DNA of 64,000 nucleotides from Brevundimonas sp. LM2 (GCF_002002865.1 NZ_CP019508.1:2026501-2090500); one strand, 5' to 3'. Positions 39,012-49,184 are shown, counted from the stretch's first letter. The notes: generated by a model not told the origin, from the letters alone. A program made the numbers and translations.

Positions 39012-41105
39012 ATGCGGCCCCAGATTCTCTTTCCCCTGTTCGCCGAAGTCTCCAGCCTGAAGGGCGTGGGGCCGCGCACCCTGCCGCTGGTCCAGAAGCT
39101 GGCCGGGCCGCTGGTGCGCGACGTGCTGTTCCTGGCTCCGATTGGCGTCATCACCCGTCGCCGGACCCTGGCCGCCGACGCCGTCGAGGGCGAGATCGGG
39201 ATCTTCGACGTCGTCGTCGACCGCATGATCGCCCCCGGCCGTCCCGGCGTGCCGCTGAAGGTCCGCGCCAGCGACGAGACCGGCTTCGTCCACCTGATCT
39301 GGTTCGGCGGCAGCCCCCAGCACATCGACCGCCAGCTGCCGCAGGGCGAACGTCGGCTGGTGTCCGGCAAGGTCGAGCGGTTCAACGGCGAGGTCCAGAT
39401 CGTCCACCCCGACTGGATCGTGCCGCTCGACAAGGCCGAGGAGATCCCCACGGTCGAACCCGTCTATCCGGCCACGGCGGGATTCAGCTCGCGCCACGTC
39501 CGCAAGATCGCCCTGGGGGCCCTGGCCGCCGCGCCGGACCTGGACGAGTGGCAGGACCCGGCCTGGCTCGCGCGGCGCGGCTGGCCGGGCTGGAAGGCCT
39601 CCGTGGAGGCGCTCCACGCCCCGACCGGAGAGGCCGATCTGTCGCCGGACAGCCCGGCGCGCGAGCGGCTGGCCTATGACGAACTGTTCGCGCACCAGCT
39701 GGCCCTGGCCCGTCGCCGGCGGGCGCGCCAGATCACCCCGGCCCCGGTGTTCGCGCCCGGCGCGGCTTCGCGATCGCTCGTCGAGGCCCTGCCCTTCTCC
39801 CTGACCGGAGCCCAGAGCCAGGCCCTCGCCGAGATCCGCCGCGACCTCGCCTCGGGCGAGCAGATGGGGCGGTTGCTGCAGGGCGACGTCGGCTCCGGCA
39901 AGACGGCGGTCGCCGCCCTGGCCATGGCCGACGCCGCCGGCGCCGGGTTCCAGGCGGCGCTGATGGCCCCGACCGAGATCCTGGCCCGCCAGCATTTCCA
40001 GCGCCTGGGCCCCATGCTGGAAGCCGCCGGGTGCCCGACGATCCTGCTGACCGGCCGCGATACGCCGGCCGAGCGTCGCCAGCGCCTGACCGATCTCGCC
40101 TCGGGCACCGCCCGGATCGCCATCGGCACCCATGCCCTGTTCCAGGACGCGGTCCGCTTCGACCGCCTGGCCCTGGCCGTGATCGACGAGCAGCACCGGT
40201 TCGGGGTCAAGGAGCGCGCCCGGCTGCAGGCCAAGGGCGATCCGCGCATCGGCGGCGTTCATCTGCTGACCATGTCCGCCACCCCCATCCCGCGCACTTT
40301 GGAACTGACCCAGTACGGCGAGCTGGAGGTCAGCCGCCTGACCGAAAAGCCCCCCGGTCGGACGCCGGTGGCGACCGCCGTCCTGCCCCTGGCCCGCATC
40401 GGCGAGGTGGCGCAGCGGCTGAAGGCAGCCGTCGAAGCCGGGGCCCAGGCCTACTGGATCTGTCCGCTTGTGGCCGAATCGGAGATCAGCGATCTGGCGG
40501 CGGCCGAGGAGCGGGCGCGCGATCTCCGGCGCATCCTGAGCATCGAGATCGGCCTGGCCCACGGCCAGATGCCGGGAGCCGAGCGCGAGGCGGTGATGGC
40601 CGAGTTCGCCGACGGCCGGCTGCCGGTGCTGGTGGCCACGACCGTGGTGGAGGTCGGGGTCGACGTGCCCAACGCCACCATCATGGTGATCGAACACGCC
40701 GACCGCTTTGGTCTGGCCCAGCTGCACCAGCTGCGCGGCCGGGTCGGGCGCGGGGCCAAGTCCAGCGCCTGCATCCTTCTGTACGGCGGGCAGGACGGGG
40801 GCCTGGGGGAGACGGCGCGCGAGCGGCTGGAGACCCTGCGGCGCACCGAGGACGGGTTCGAGATCGCCGAGGAGGATTTCCGCCTGCGCGGCGGCGGCGA
40901 TCCCCTGGGCCTGAAGCAGAGCGGCTTTCCCGCCTACCGCTTCGCCGACCCTGTCCGCCACCGCGCCCTGATGCTGGCGGCCTCCGACGATGCGCGGCTT
41001 GTCCTGGGACGCGACCCTGATCTGGTGTCGGCCAGGGGCCAGGCGATCCGTACGTTGGAGGCCCTGTTCGACTGGAGCCACCGTCTCGGCGAGGGGCTGG
41101 ATTGA
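39012..41105 (+). CDS. recG: ATP-dependent DNA helicase RecG
   Basis: RecG remodels stalled replication forks and Holliday junctions. The 697-residue product has the wedge (OB-fold) domain in the first third (FVHLIWFGG). The helicase core contains Walker A GDVGSGKTAVA (about residue 295), DEQH box AVIDEQHRFG, SATPIPRTLE and the TRG-type segment LRGRVGRG. It is transcribed divergently from sdhE-mfd. The start is ATG 39012, and the length is standard. Confidence 0.96.
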   Translation: MRPQILFPLFAEVSSLKGVGPRTLPLVQKLAGPLVRDVLFLAPIGVITRRRTLAADAVEGEIGIFDVVVDRMIAPGRPGVPLKVRASDETGFVHLIWFGGSPQHIDRQLPQGERRLVSGKVERFNGEVQIVHPDWIVPLDKAEEIPTVEPVYPATAGFSSRHVRKIALGALAAAPDLDEWQDPAWLARRGWPGWKASVEALHAPTGEADLSPDSPARERLAYDELFAHQLALARRRRARQITPAPVFAPGAASRSLVEALPFSLTGAQSQALAEIRRDLASGEQMGRLLQGDVGSGKTAVAALAMADAAGAGFQAALMAPTEILARQHFQRLGPMLEAAGCPTILLTGRDTPAERRQRLTDLASGTARIAIGTHALFQDAVRFDRLALAVIDEQHRFGVKERARLQAKGDPRIGGVHLLTMSATPIPRTLELTQYGELEVSRLTEKPPGRTPVATAVLPLARIGEVAQRLKAAVEAGAQAYWICPLVAESEISDLAAAEERARDLRRILSIEIGLAHGQMPGAEREAVMAEFADGRLPVLVATTVVEVGVDVPNATIMVIEHADRFGLAQLHQLRGRVGRGAKSSACILLYGGQDGGLGETARERLETLRRTEDGFEIAEEDFRLRGGGDPLGLKQSGFPAYRFADPVRHRALMLAASDDARLVLGRDPDLVSARGQAIRTLEALFDWSHRLGEGLD

Positions 41106-41109
41106 GGGT

Positions 41110-41868
41110 CTAGAAGCCCACCGCGTGGCGACGAGCCGATCTCAGGGCGTTCATCAGACGCTCCCCGTTGCGGATCAAGGCATTGGACCGCTCGCCTGCG
41201 ACGGCGTCATCGCCGCCATAGACCGTCTGCACCCTCTGGGTGATGTCCGAAGGACCGATCCGCTGGCCGGCATAGATGGGTTGGCACAGGGCGATGGAAA
41301 ACCGCCGGCCGATCTCCCGGCGCATCCAGCGATCGACCGCGCCCTCCCGCGCGATCCAGGCCCAGACCGTCGCCTCGGTCGGCAGCTGCTCGATCAGCCA
41401 GTCTCGCAACGGGGCCGTCACGGCATAGGCATGGGTGTCGAGCGCCCCGGATATCCTCGCGACGCCGGCGCGCGGATGCCGGTCCGCATTCTGCGGCTTG
41501 CTCGCGCCCAGATACAGCATGTCCCAGTCGGCCTGGGCCAGGATCGCCGGCAGTCGGCCGCCGACCGCCGGCACGGCGTCATCCTCGAGGATCAGGACGC
41601 GTCGCCAGCCTCGGGCCTGCGCCTCGCGCAGGGCCCGGCCGTGCGACAGGGCGCACCCCGCCCGCCCGGCCCAGGTGAGATCGCGCTTTCGCCCCCGGAA
41701 CCAGGGCCGCTGGCCGAAGCCGGCGATCGAACGCCCGTCGGATGCCGACAGCCGAACGACGCGCGCCCAGGGCAGGATCTCCTGCCAGTCGGCCTGGAAC
41801 TCTGCCCAACGATCGGGTCGGCGATCCAGATTGATGACGATGATTCCGTCGATCCCGGCGTCGCCCAT
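41110..41868 (-). CDS. Glycosyltransferase family 25 protein
   Basis: GT25 enzymes add sugars, often galactose or glucose, to lipopolysaccharide. The 252-residue product has the N-terminal IIVINLDRRPDRWAEF, the CALSHGRALREAQARG region and LILEDDAVP, with the acidic metal-binding motif, around residue 95. The ATG at 41868 overlaps the DUF3089 stop as TGATG. The upstream genes hldE-hldD make ADP-heptose, so a role in LPS inner or outer core assembly is likely. Confidence 0.88.
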   Translation of the reverse strand: MGDAGIDGIIVINLDRRPDRWAEFQADWQEILPWARVVRLSASDGRSIAGFGQRPWFRGRKRDLTWAGRAGCALSHGRALREAQARGWRRVLILEDDAVPAVGGRLPAILAQADWDMLYLGASKPQNADRHPRAGVARISGALDTHAYAVTAPLRDWLIEQLPTEATVWAWIAREGAVDRWMRREIGRRFSIALCQPIYAGQRIGPSDITQRVQTVYGGDDAVAGERSNALIRNGERLMNALRSARRHAVGF

Positions 41869-42980
41869 CAGGCCGCTGCCCCCGCACTGACCGTTGTCCA
41901 ATGCTTCAGACGTTCGGCGACGTCGGATTCGATGTCGGCGTAGAACAGGCTGTAGGCGGGAATTTTTCGCCGTTCGGCCCAGGTTCCGCGATCGCGGAAG
42001 GACTCGCCCTGCGGCTGGGTATGCCACAGCACCCCATCCTGGCATTTGGCCGAAACGATCCGGCTCTGAAACGCGGGCCGCGCGCCCCATTCCAGATTGG
42101 TGGCATTGGTCGCGCCGCGGCTCTGTCTCATGGTCGCGGACGGCATCTCCGTCGACCCGGTCACCGGATTGACGCAGGCGAGGGCCGCCGCCTCCGTGCT
42201 CACCAGCGCCCCGTACTGGTCCCAGGTCAGGGCCCGGCGCACCAGACGACGCGCCGCCGCCGCGTCATCCGCCCGCACCGCGCGCCAGGCCAGCGCGCAG
42301 CCGACCTGGTCTCGCTCGGCGCAGAGCGGCACCTGGTTGAAACGCGCGACCGGAATCAGACTGTCCATCAGATAGGCCGCCACGAGCCGATCGCGGAGGA
42401 CTGGGTCGCCGTCGAAGCGATCGTGCAGCAGGCGTTCCGCCAATTCGGCGCCCTGCTCGACCCCGGCGACGACGATGGGGCCGTCCGGATGGGTCGCGAT
42501 CCAAGCGTCGAAGGCCTGTTCCACATCCCGGTAGGCGAAGGCGCGCGCATCGCGGGCGTCGTCGCGCAGCGTCAGGCGCGTATACAGCGAGGCCTGACGA
42601 TAGCGCGGCACGCTGATGGCCCCGGCGCGGGCGAACGGCCCGGCATAGTTCGGCAGCACGACCCGTCTCAGATAGGCCTCGGCCTTGGAGTCTCCGATCG
42701 GACTGTTCCAGTCCCGACCGCCGTCGAAGGTGGTGGAGTGCACAAAGAACACCGCGGCGCCGCCCGCGCCGGGCACCTTCATGTCGCGCATGATCCAGGC
42801 GTCGGCCGATCTGTAGTCGGGCGCGGGCGGGGGCGTGTAGGTCTGGAAGGGAATCTCCGGATCGAGGCTCGCTTCCAGGATGTCGCCCTGCCAGATGGCG
42901 ACGGCGAGGGCGATCAGCACGACAAGGCCAATGCCCAGCCAGCCGATGGTCTGACGCAGGCTGAGCCGCGCGAGTCTCAC
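41868..42980 (-). CDS. DUF3089 alpha/beta-hydrolase-like membrane-anchored protein
   Basis: The 370-residue protein has a single N-terminal membrane segment (about residues 12-34) and a large periplasmic domain of the DUF3089 family, whose fold resembles alpha/beta hydrolases. Visible features are AVFFVHSTTFDGGRDWN, a modified nucleophile-elbow region IVVAGVEQGAELAERLL (VEQG where lipases have GxSxG), and YSLFYADIESDVAERL at the end. No catalytic Ser is at the expected elbow, so activity is uncertain. The start is GTG at 42980, sharing GTGA with hldD. Confidence 0.82.
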   Translation of the reverse strand: MRLARLSLRQTIGWLGIGLVVLIALAVAIWQGDILEASLDPEIPFQTYTPPPAPDYRSADAWIMRDMKVPGAGGAAVFFVHSTTFDGGRDWNSPIGDSKAEAYLRRVVLPNYAGPFARAGAISVPRYRQASLYTRLTLRDDARDARAFAYRDVEQAFDAWIATHPDGPIVVAGVEQGAELAERLLHDRFDGDPVLRDRLVAAYLMDSLIPVARFNQVPLCAERDQVGCALAWRAVRADDAAAARRLVRRALTWDQYGALVSTEAAALACVNPVTGSTEMPSATMRQSRGATNATNLEWGARPAFQSRIVSAKCQDGVLWHTQPQGESFRDRGTWAERRKIPAYSLFYADIESDVAERLKHWTTVSAGAAA

Positions 42981-43975
42981 CGGTAGGGGTCCGGCTGGGA
43001 CAGATAGGTCTGGACGTAGCGGCGAACCCCCTCCTCCAGCGGCGTGGATTGGCCACCGAAGCCGAGGGACCGGATCCGGTCCATTCGAGCCTCGGTGAAA
43101 TACTGGTACCGGTCGCGGATGCCTTCCGGCATGTCGATATAGGTCACGGCCGGATCGCGCCCTGCGGCGGCGAAGGTGGCGTGGGCCAGGTCCAGAAAGG
43201 ATCGCGCCTGGCCCGAACCGGCGTTGAAGATGCCGCTGACGGTCGGCGTGCACAGCAGCCAGTCGACGATGTCGACCACATCATCGACGAAGACGAAGTC
43301 GCGCAGCTGGCCCCCATCGGCATAGTCCGGGTGGTGAGAGCGGAACAGGCTGACGGGCTCGCCGGCCGACACCTTGGGCCAGATCTGGGCGACGACCGAC
43401 TTCATTCCGCCCTTGTGGCCCTCGTTCGGCCCATAGACGTTGAAGAACTTGAGCCCGGCCCACTGCCTGGGAGCATGGGCGCGACTGGCTTCGCGCACAG
43501 CGTACTGGTCGAACAGTTTTTTCGAATAACCGTAGGCGTTTAGGGGCTGCAGCTTGGAGATGGCTTCCAGTGATTCGTCATCCTGAAAGCCCGCTGTGCC
43601 GTCGCCATAGGTGGCGGCCGAGGAGGCATAGATCAGCCGCGCCTCGTGCGCCGCGCACCAGTCCCACAGGTCGCGGGACAGGCTGAAGTTCGTGCGGAGG
43701 ATGAGGTCGGCATCGGACTCCGTGGTCGAGGAAATCGCCCCCATATGGACGACGGCGTCGACCTGGCCGGCGTGGCGGTCCAGCCGGGCGAACAGCTCCT
43801 CCGGCTGCCAGAAGTCGGCGACGGCGGACTTGGCCAGGTTGCGCCACTTGCCCAGATCGGCCTGCTCCAGACGGTCGCAGACGACGACGTCCCAGCGATC
43901 CTGGGCGCACAGGCGCGAGACGATGTTGGAGCCGATGAAGCCGGCCCCGCCGGTGACCACGATCATGCGCCGCAT
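42977..43975 (-). CDS. hldD: ADP-glyceromanno-heptose 6-epimerase
   Basis: HldD converts ADP-D-glycero-D-manno-heptose to the L-glycero form used in the LPS inner core. The 332-residue product has the Rossmann motif VTGGAGFIGSN (about residues 7-17), the catalytic YGYSKK (Tyr-x-x-x-Lys near residue 150), KFFNVYGPNEGHKGGM and LRDFVFVDDVVD. It begins at ATG 43975, overlapping the hldE stop as TGATG. An in-frame Met three codons later is also possible. Confidence 0.95.
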   Translation of the reverse strand: MRRMIVVTGGAGFIGSNIVSRLCAQDRWDVVVCDRLEQADLGKWRNLAKSAVADFWQPEELFARLDRHAGQVDAVVHMGAISSTTESDADLILRTNFSLSRDLWDWCAAHEARLIYASSAATYGDGTAGFQDDESLEAISKLQPLNAYGYSKKLFDQYAVREASRAHAPRQWAGLKFFNVYGPNEGHKGGMKSVVAQIWPKVSAGEPVSLFRSHHPDYADGGQLRDFVFVDDVVDIVDWLLCTPTVSGIFNAGSGQARSFLDLAHATFAAAGRDPAVTYIDMPEGIRDRYQYFTEARMDRIRSLGFGGQSTPLEEGVRRYVQTYLSQPDPYR

Positions 43976-45435
43976 CAGCCCGCTCCGCCCTGCATCTTCG
44001 CGATCGTGCCAGTGGTGGAATGGCCGTCGGTGAAGGCGGCCAGCCGCACCTCCCCGCCCCAGCTCTCGACCAGATCGCCGCCGACCACGCCCTCGCGCGT
44101 ATAGTCGGCCCCCTTGATCAGCACGTCCGGCCGCAGCCGCTCGATCAGCCGGATCGGGGTGGGATCGTCGAAGGCCGTGACCCGGTCGACGCTGGCCAGG
44201 CCGCCGATGACGACGGCGCGGCTGTCCAGATCATTGACGGGTCGCCCCTCCCCCTTCAGTCGCCGAACCGAGGCGTCGGTGTTCAGCGCCACCACCAGCC
44301 GGTCGCACCACGATCGGGCCTGGGCCAGGTAGGCGACATGGCCCCGGTGCAGGATGTCGAAACAGCCGTTGGTGAAGCCGATCTTCAGCCCCTGACGCCG
44401 CCAGGCCTCGACCTCGCCCGCCAGATCGTCCAGCCCCGTGACCTTGGCGAGAGCGGCCCCCGCGTGCTGGCTGACCTCGGCCTCGATCAACTCGGCCGGG
44501 GTCACCACGGCCGTGCCGCTCTTCCCGACCACGACGCCCGAGGCGAGGATGGCCAGCTGAACCGCCTGTTCCAGCGAGGCCCCGGCCCCCAGCGCAAGAC
44601 CCAGGGCCGCCAGACCGGTGTCGCCGGCTCCGGAGACGTCGAACACCTCGCGCGCCCGTCCGGGGAAATGCTGCACCGGCTCGCCCCGCCGGATCAGGCT
44701 CATACCCTTGCCGGCCCGGGTGACGACGATGGCCTTCGCCGTCGTGGCGGCAAGGAGCGCGGTCAGGGCCGCCTCGATCTCCGCGTCGGTCCCGACGGGA
44801 AGGCCGGTGGCCCCCGCCAGCTCGGAGGCATTGGGCTTGATGACGTCGACGGCCCCATAGCGGGCGAAGTCGCGGCCCTTGGGATCGACGATGATGGGGA
44901 TGCCCGCGTTCTGCGCCTGCCAGAGCGCCGATCGGATCAGTCGCTCGGAGATCACGCCCTTGGCATAGTCCGACAGGAGAATGGCGGAAGCGCCTGAAAA
45001 CACGTCGTCGTTTTCGAAGGCTCCGACCAGAGTCTCCTCTTCGTCCAATCGCATCAACTGCTGGCCGCCCGAGACATAGCGGGTCTTGACGATGGTGCCG
45101 GCCGGGCCGGTGCGGGCGATGAAGTCCTCGATCCCGGCCTCGGCGGCGACGAGGGCGGTCAGCTCGGCCCCGGCGGCGTCTTCACCCACCACGCCCCCCA
45201 GCCGGGCGGTGCCGCCCAGAGCCGCGACGTTGCGCGCCACGTTGCCGACTCCGCCGGGCATGGTCACCGTGCGCCGGGCGCGCAGCACGGGGATGGGGGC
45301 CTCGGGCGAGATGCGGCTGACGTCGCCATAGACATAGCGGTCCAGCATCAGGTCGCCGACACAGGCCACGGTCTGTCCGTGCGCCCGCTCCAGCAGGGCC
45401 TGCAGGGTGCCGAGATCGAGAGTGCGTTCCGCCAT
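43975..45435 (-). CDS. hldE: Bifunctional heptose 7-phosphate kinase / heptose 1-phosphate adenylyltransferase
   Basis: HldE carries out two steps of ADP-heptose synthesis. The first 330 residues are a ribokinase-type kinase (GDLMLDRYVYGD, PGGVGNVARNVAALGG, DVSGAGDTGLAALGLALG). Residues from about 350 are a nucleotidyltransferase with GFTNGCFDILHRGHVAYL. The 486-residue length fits the fused form. The ATG at 45435 starts the conserved region, and an upstream start is not needed. It is 48 bases downstream of kdsA. Confidence 0.95.
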   Translation of the reverse strand: MAERTLDLGTLQALLERAHGQTVACVGDLMLDRYVYGDVSRISPEAPIPVLRARRTVTMPGGVGNVARNVAALGGTARLGGVVGEDAAGAELTALVAAEAGIEDFIARTGPAGTIVKTRYVSGGQQLMRLDEEETLVGAFENDDVFSGASAILLSDYAKGVISERLIRSALWQAQNAGIPIIVDPKGRDFARYGAVDVIKPNASELAGATGLPVGTDAEIEAALTALLAATTAKAIVVTRAGKGMSLIRRGEPVQHFPGRAREVFDVSGAGDTGLAALGLALGAGASLEQAVQLAILASGVVVGKSGTAVVTPAELIEAEVSQHAGAALAKVTGLDDLAGEVEAWRRQGLKIGFTNGCFDILHRGHVAYLAQARSWCDRLVVALNTDASVRRLKGEGRPVNDLDSRAVVIGGLASVDRVTAFDDPTPIRLIERLRPDVLIKGADYTREGVVGGDLVESWGGEVRLAAFTDGHSTTGTIAKMQGGAG

Positions 45436-45483
45436 GATGTCCCAGCTAAAGCGCGGCGGCCTGGGACACAACCGCGTCCGACA

Positions 45484-46350
45484 TCAGGCCGCCCTGGCCA
45501 TCCGCGCCTTCGACAGGTCGTCATAGGCCAGCAGTTCGGCGGCCAGGGCCTCGAACTGATTCAGGGGGACCATGTTGGGGCCGTCGGAGGGAGCGTTGTC
45601 CGGGTCCTGGTGGGTCTCCATGAAGACGGCGTCGACGCCCACGGCGACGGCGGCGCGGGCCAGGACCGGCACGAACTCGCGCTGGCCGCCCGAGGAGGTC
45701 CCCTGCCCGCCCGGCTGCTGCACGCTGTGGGTCGCGTCGAACACGACCGGGCAGCCGATCTCGCGCAGGATCGGCAGGGACCGCATGTCGCTGACCAGGG
45801 TGTTGTAGCCGAAGCTGGCCCCGCGCTCGCAGGCCATGACATTGGGATTACCGGCCCCGACCACCTTGGCGATGACGTTCTTCATGTCCCAGGGGGCCAG
45901 GAACTGACCCTTCTTGATGTTGATGGCCTTGCCGGTGGCGGCGGCCGCGAGCAGCAGATCGGTCTGGCGGCTGAGAAAGGCCGGAATCTGCAGCACGTCG
46001 ACGGCCTGGGCCGCCTCGCGCGCCTGATCCTCGGAATGGACGTCGGTCAGGACCGGCAGGCCGGTGACCTCGCGGATCTCGGCGAAGATCGGCAGGGAGT
46101 CCTTCAGGCCCAGCCCGCGCGCGGCGCTGGCGCTGGTGCGGTTGGCCTTGTCGAAACTGGTCTTGTAGATGATGCCGACGTTCAGACGCTGGCCGATCTC
46201 CTTGAGCGCATGGGCCATTTCCAGCGCGTGCTGGCGGCTTTCCAACTGGCAGGGGCCGGCGATGAAGGCGATGCGCGCGCCGCCGCCGATGACGACGGGC
46301 GTCGTGATGCCGGAACCGGACAGGGTGATGACGGCGTTAGGAACGTTCAT
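45484..46350 (-). CDS. kdsA: 3-deoxy-8-phosphooctulonate synthase (metal-type)
   Basis: KdsA condenses arabinose 5-phosphate with phosphoenolpyruvate to make Kdo 8-phosphate for LPS. The 288-residue product has [10 protein letters not shown] near residue 30, [18 protein letters not shown], and [22 protein letters not shown]. The Cys in AGPC marks the metal-dependent class: metal-independent enzymes such as that of E. coli have Asn there. It starts at ATG 46350 and is divergent from the photolyase gene. Confidence 0.94.
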   Translation of the reverse strand: MNVPNAVITLSGSGITTPVVIGGGARIAFIAGPCQLESRQHALEMAHALKEIGQRLNVGIIYKTSFDKANRTSASAARGLGLKDSLPIFAEIREVTGLPVLTDVHSEDQAREAAQAVDVLQIPAFLSRQTDLLLAAAATGKAINIKKGQFLAPWDMKNVIAKVVGAGNPNVMACERGASFGYNTLVSDMRSLPILREIGCPVVFDATHSVQQPGGQGTSSGGQREFVPVLARAAVAVGVDAVFMETHQDPDNAPSDGPNMVPLNQFEALAAELLAYDDLSKARMARAA

Positions 46351-46466
46351 GGTCGGGCTTTCGAGAGAGACAATCTGACGGCTGGCGTCGCTGGCTTGCG
46401 CCGCCTATGCGGCGATCAGGTGGTCCCGACCGCTTCCGACCGCAACCTATCACGGAGCTTCAAGGC

Positions 46467-47930
46467 GTGGCCACCGACAGCGCGACCCCCGTCATCCTGT
46501 GGTTCCGCCGCGACCTGCGTCTGGCTGACAACCCGGCCCTGGACCAGGCCCACGCCACCGGACGGTCCGTGGTGCCGGTCTATATCCATGATGAGGGCAA
46601 GGGGCTGCGCGCCCAGGGTGGCGCTTCGCTCTGGTGGCTGGACCGGTCACTGCCCGCGCTGGCGGCGTCGCTGCAAGAGCGTGGCGCGACCCTGATCCTG
46701 CGCCGGGGCGATTCGGAGGCCGAACTTCGCCGGCTGATCGCCGAGACCGGAGCCGACGCCGTCTTCATGAACCGCCTGTTCGAGCCGGACGCATGGTCTC
46801 GCGACGCGGACATCGCCCATGCCCTGGAAGGCGACGGCGTCGAATGTCGCGGATTCAACGGCAAACTCCTGGCGCGGCCAGGCAGCCTGTTGAACGGCTC
46901 AGGCGGCCCCTACAAGGTCTTCACACCTTTCATGAAGGCCCTGCGCGCCCAGGCCGAGCTGCCCGCCCATACGACCGGGCCGCGCGATCTCGCGGGTACT
47001 CCGGCCCTCGCCAGCGACGATCTGAAGGCCTGGCGGCTCAGCCCTACGAACCCGGACTGGTCAAAGGGTTTCGACTGGACACCCGGAGAGCGTGGTGCGG
47101 CCGAGGCCTTGAAGGGGTTCGTCGCCGGCGGCCTCAGCGACTACGCTGCCGGTCGAGACCGCCCCTCGGTGGCGGCGACCAGCCGGCTTTCACCCCATCT
47201 TCATTTCGGCGAGATCAGCCCCTGGCAGGCCTGGCGCGCGGCGCGCGACGCGGCCGATGCGGGCAAGGTGCCGTCGAACGAGGCGGACAAGTTCATCGCC
47301 GAACTGATCTGGCGCGATTTCTCGGCCCACCTCCTGCACCATTTCCCCACCCTGCCCGAAAAGGCCTTCCGGCCCGAGTTCGACGCACTGCCCTGGCGTG
47401 AGGACGCGCCCGGCTTCGCGGCCTGGACACGCGGCCAAACGGGCTATCCGATCGTGGATGCCGGGATGCGCCAGCTGTGGACCACGGGCTGGATGCACAA
47501 CCGGGTCCGGATGATCGTCGCCTCCTTCCTGATCAAGGACCTGCTGATCGACTGGCGCCAGGGTGAGGAATGGTTCTGGGACACCCTGGTGGACGCCGAT
47601 CTGGGGTCCAATTCGCAGAATTGGCAGTGGGTGGCGGGATCCGGCGCGGATGCTTCACCGTATTTCCGAATCTTCAATCCGGTCACCCAAGGACAGAAGT
47701 TCGATGCCGACGGTCTCTACGTCAAACGCTGGTGCCCGGAGCTGGCTCAGCTTCCGGCCCGCTGGGTCCACGCGCCCTGGGAGGCCCCGCCCGAGGTCCT
47801 GCGCGACGCCGGCGTCCGACTGGGGACAACCTACCCCCGTCCGATCGTGGATCACGCCAAGGCTCGACTGCGCGCCCTGGCCGCCCTCAAGACCGTGTCC
47901 GCCGAAAGACACGATGCCGCAGGCGATTGA
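46467..47930 (+). CDS. phrB: Deoxyribodipyrimidine photolyase, CPD class I
   Basis: This enzyme uses blue light and FAD to split cyclobutane pyrimidine dimers. The 487-residue product has the antenna domain start VILWFRRDLRLADNPAL and the FAD domain with SRLSPHLHFGEIS. The core also has WMHNRVRMIVASFL and DADLGSNSQNWQWVAGSG, followed by DASPYFRIFNP, whose layout matches class I photolyases. The start is GTG 46467, with GGAG nine bases upstream. An ATG 60 bases earlier lacks a clear site. It is followed 33 bases later by cfa. Confidence 0.92.
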   Translation: MATDSATPVILWFRRDLRLADNPALDQAHATGRSVVPVYIHDEGKGLRAQGGASLWWLDRSLPALAASLQERGATLILRRGDSEAELRRLIAETGADAVFMNRLFEPDAWSRDADIAHALEGDGVECRGFNGKLLARPGSLLNGSGGPYKVFTPFMKALRAQAELPAHTTGPRDLAGTPALASDDLKAWRLSPTNPDWSKGFDWTPGERGAAEALKGFVAGGLSDYAAGRDRPSVAATSRLSPHLHFGEISPWQAWRAARDAADAGKVPSNEADKFIAELIWRDFSAHLLHHFPTLPEKAFRPEFDALPWREDAPGFAAWTRGQTGYPIVDAGMRQLWTTGWMHNRVRMIVASFLIKDLLIDWRQGEEWFWDTLVDADLGSNSQNWQWVAGSGADASPYFRIFNPVTQGQKFDADGLYVKRWCPELAQLPARWVHAPWEAPPEVLRDAGVRLGTTYPRPIVDHAKARLRALAALKTVSAERHDAAGD

Positions 47931-47963
47931 CGGCGCTTCAAGCTTGGCTTCAGGCTTGCGTCG

Positions 47964-49184
47964 ATGACCGTACAGACCGCCCAGACCCATGTTGCCCTCG
48001 ACCGGACGCCGCGTGTCTTCTCGCTGCTGATCCGTCTGCTGTCGGCCAATTGGACCTATGGCCGTCTGACCCTGACCCTGCCGAATGGCGAGGTGCACCG
48101 GCTGGAGGGGGAGACCCCGGGACCGAACGCCGTCATGACCGTGCTCGACTACCGGTTCGCCGCCCGGGTCCTGGCCAATGGCGATATCGGCTATGCCGAG
48201 GGCTATATGGCCGGGGAATGGGACAGTCCGCATCTGGCGGTGCTGCTGGAGACCCTGGCCAGCAACTACGATCATATCCGCCGGCTGTTCGACGGCAATG
48301 TGCTGATGCTGGCGGTCAACTGGATCGGGCACAAGCTGAATCGCAACAGTCGCAGCGGCTCGAAGAAGAACATCACCGCCCACTATGATCTGGGCAATGC
48401 CTTCTACGCCGCATGGCTGGACGGCACGATGACCTATTCAGCGGCGCGTTTCTCCAGCCCATCCGAACCCCTGGAGGTGGCCCAGAGGCGCAAATACGAG
48501 ACCCTGGCGCGGGCCATGGCGCTGAAGCCCGGCATGAGCGTGCTCGAGATCGGCTGCGGCTGGGGTGGATTCGCCGACTACGCCGCGCGCGAGGTCGGGG
48601 CCACGGTCACGGGCGTCACGATCTCGCAGGAGCAGCACGACCTGGCGCGTCAGCGGCTGTTCAACGCGGGTCTATCGGACCGGGTCGACATCCGGCTGAT
48701 GGACTATCGCGACGTCACCGGCACCTTCGACCGTGTGGCCTCGATCGAGATGTTCGAGGCGGTCGGGAAAGAATACTGGGGGGCCTATTTCGACAAGGTC
48801 CACGACGTGCTGAAGCCGGGCGGCCGCGCCGGGCTGCAGATCATCACCATCCAGGATGCGCTGTTCGAGGAGTACAACGCCCGGACCGACTTCATCCAGA
48901 AATACGTCTTCCCCGGCGGCATGCTGCCGAGCGAGACCCGGCTGCGGCCGGTGGTGGAAGCGGCGGGCCTGGGCTGGGACAGCGTCGATCGGTTCGGGAT
49001 CGACTACGCCGATACCCTGCAGGCCTGGGACCAGCGTTTCCAGGCGGCCTGGGGCGACATCCGTCGGATGGGCGGCTTCGACGCCCGGTTCCGACGGCTG
49101 TGGCGGTTCTACCTCGCCTATTGCGAGGCCGGCTTCCGCTCGCGCCGTACCGATGTGATCCAGCTGGCGCTCACTCGGACCTGA
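47964..49184 (+). CDS. cfa: Cyclopropane-fatty-acyl-phospholipid synthase
   Basis: Cfa methylenates unsaturated acyl chains in membrane phospholipids using S-adenosylmethionine, protecting against acid and oxidative stress. The 406-residue product has ITAHYDLGNAFYAAWLDGTMTYS, the SAM motif VLEIGCGWGGFADYAA (about residue 193), VTISQEQ, and YIF-type later segments such as QKYVFPGGMLPS. It is probably co-transcribed with the upstream photolyase. Its 3' end overlaps the convergent FeS photolyase gene by 14 bases. Confidence 0.93.
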   Translation: MTVQTAQTHVALDRTPRVFSLLIRLLSANWTYGRLTLTLPNGEVHRLEGETPGPNAVMTVLDYRFAARVLANGDIGYAEGYMAGEWDSPHLAVLLETLASNYDHIRRLFDGNVLMLAVNWIGHKLNRNSRSGSKKNITAHYDLGNAFYAAWLDGTMTYSAARFSSPSEPLEVAQRRKYETLARAMALKPGMSVLEIGCGWGGFADYAAREVGATVTGVTISQEQHDLARQRLFNAGLSDRVDIRLMDYRDVTGTFDRVASIEMFEAVGKEYWGAYFDKVHDVLKPGGRAGLQIITIQDALFEEYNARTDFIQKYVFPGGMLPSETRLRPVVEAAGLGWDSVDRFGIDYADTLQAWDQRFQAAWGDIRRMGGFDARFRRLWRFYLAYCEAGFRSRRTDVIQLALTRT

